DNA of 6,365 bases from DASZTV01 sp036268405 (GTDB lineage Bacteria > Actinomycetota > Actinomycetes > JAFAQI01): the NCBI GenBank assembly GCA_036268405.1, contig DATAUF010000165.1, positions 1 to 6,365 on the forward strand, written 5' to 3'. This document shows positions 6,127 to 6,365 of this stretch, one piece after another. Each line of letters opens with the position of its first letter. Within the stretch, counting starts at the first letter, position 1. A program made the position numbers and the translations under genes. The notes below the pieces were generated by a model. That model saw nothing but the letters and a program-made list of their open reading frames with translations, was not told the DNA's origin and ran no database searches.

Positions 6127-6365
6127 ATGCCTATCTATTTGTTCCGCTGCTCCGGTTGCGATGCCGAGCACGAGGAGCTGCTCGCCCTCGGCGAGACAGC
6201 CGACCGCCCCTGCCCGGAGTGCGGAAAGCCCGCAACGCACCGCTTCGCCCGGATCGCCGTGAAATACGAGGGCTGGGGCTTCACCGCAACCGACTCCCTC
6301 GTGAGCGACAGCCGCGGCAAGGACTACAAAGCCCTGCGCTCAAAAGCGGAGGAGATCAGCGACTC
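6127..6365 (+). CDS. FmdB-family zinc-ribbon protein, 3' end cut by the window
   Basis: The first 79 residues are visible. The N-terminus MPIYLFRCSGCDAEHEELL and the paired cysteines C8-x2-C11 and C29-x2-C32 (CSGC, CPEC) form the zinc ribbon of the FmdB/CxxC_CxxC_SSSS family. These small proteins have no firmly established function; the name comes from a regulator proposed at a formamidase/amidase locus. After the ribbon come HRFARIAVKYEGWGFTATDS and a charged stretch, as in longer actinobacterial members. ATG 6127 is secure because an in-frame TAA lies one codon upstream (TAA CTC ATG). No ribosome binding site is evident, so initiation may be weak or leaderless. It follows crgA after a 120-bp spacer with its own possible regulatory palindrome. 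Confidence 0.9.
   Translation, partial: MPIYLFRCSGCDAEHEELLALGETADRPCPECGKPATHRFARIAVKYEGWGFTATDSLVSDSRGKDYKALRSKAEEISD

Noticed and set aside
1..6365. tRNA, rRNA, CRISPR array, insertion sequence or prophage gene
   Set aside because: No cloverleaf with a GGTTCGAATCC-type arm, no regularly spaced direct repeats, and no transposase, integrase or phage-like protein was seen in any frame.

Overview
The window is high-GC DNA from an actinobacterium (Actinomycetota). The evidence is a crgA gene, a class E sortase, a glutamine amidotransferase of the TrpG/PabA type beside them, G/C-ending codons and several GTG starts. In many actinobacteria crgA, a sortase and trpG/pabA sit in a conserved cell-division and cell-wall neighbourhood close to oriC, often with the pknA/pknB kinase genes. 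No kinase gene and no gene between sortase and crgA are visible here, so this looks like a rearranged or reduced version of that neighbourhood.

Layout. Positions 1-2357 (minus strand) hold most of a large AAA/P-loop ATPase of the LuxR-type (LAL/MalT-like) regulator class; its C-terminus lies beyond the left edge. Positions 2358-2859 are mostly non-coding. They contain a possible 82-residue ORF (2367-2615, minus) with a good ribosome binding site, and a long imperfect inverted repeat (2757-2857) that begins two bases after the trpG stop codon.

Positions 2860-5684 are a compact four-gene minus-strand operon, read right to left: class E sortase, a 67-residue single-pass membrane protein, a degenerate AMP-binding (acyl-CoA synthetase-like) protein, and the TrpG/PabA amidotransferase. 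The three junctions are a 1-nt gap, a TGATG overlap and a GTGA overlap, so translational coupling is likely throughout. The AMP-binding protein has lost most of its ATP-binding P-loop, a central segment and its whole C-terminal domain, yet remains a clean 408-codon frame. It is best read as a pseudoenzyme.

The sortase and crgA (5758-6006, plus) are divergent across 73 bp. A symmetric TACGCTA/TAGCGTA element there could serve as the -10 box in both directions and would make the sortase mRNA leaderless. After crgA, a less GC-rich spacer carries a small hairpin and a cluster of three DnaA-box-like sequences, two of them forming a palindrome. The window ends inside a gene for an FmdB-family zinc-ribbon protein (from 6127, plus).

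How the genes may work together: CrgA and the sortase belong to division and cell-surface assembly, while the TrpG/PabA subunit supplies ammonia for anthranilate and/or aminodeoxychorismate (tryptophan or folate) synthesis. The small membrane protein and the AMP-binding pseudoenzyme have no assigned role; their tight coupling to the sortase and trpG is the main open question.
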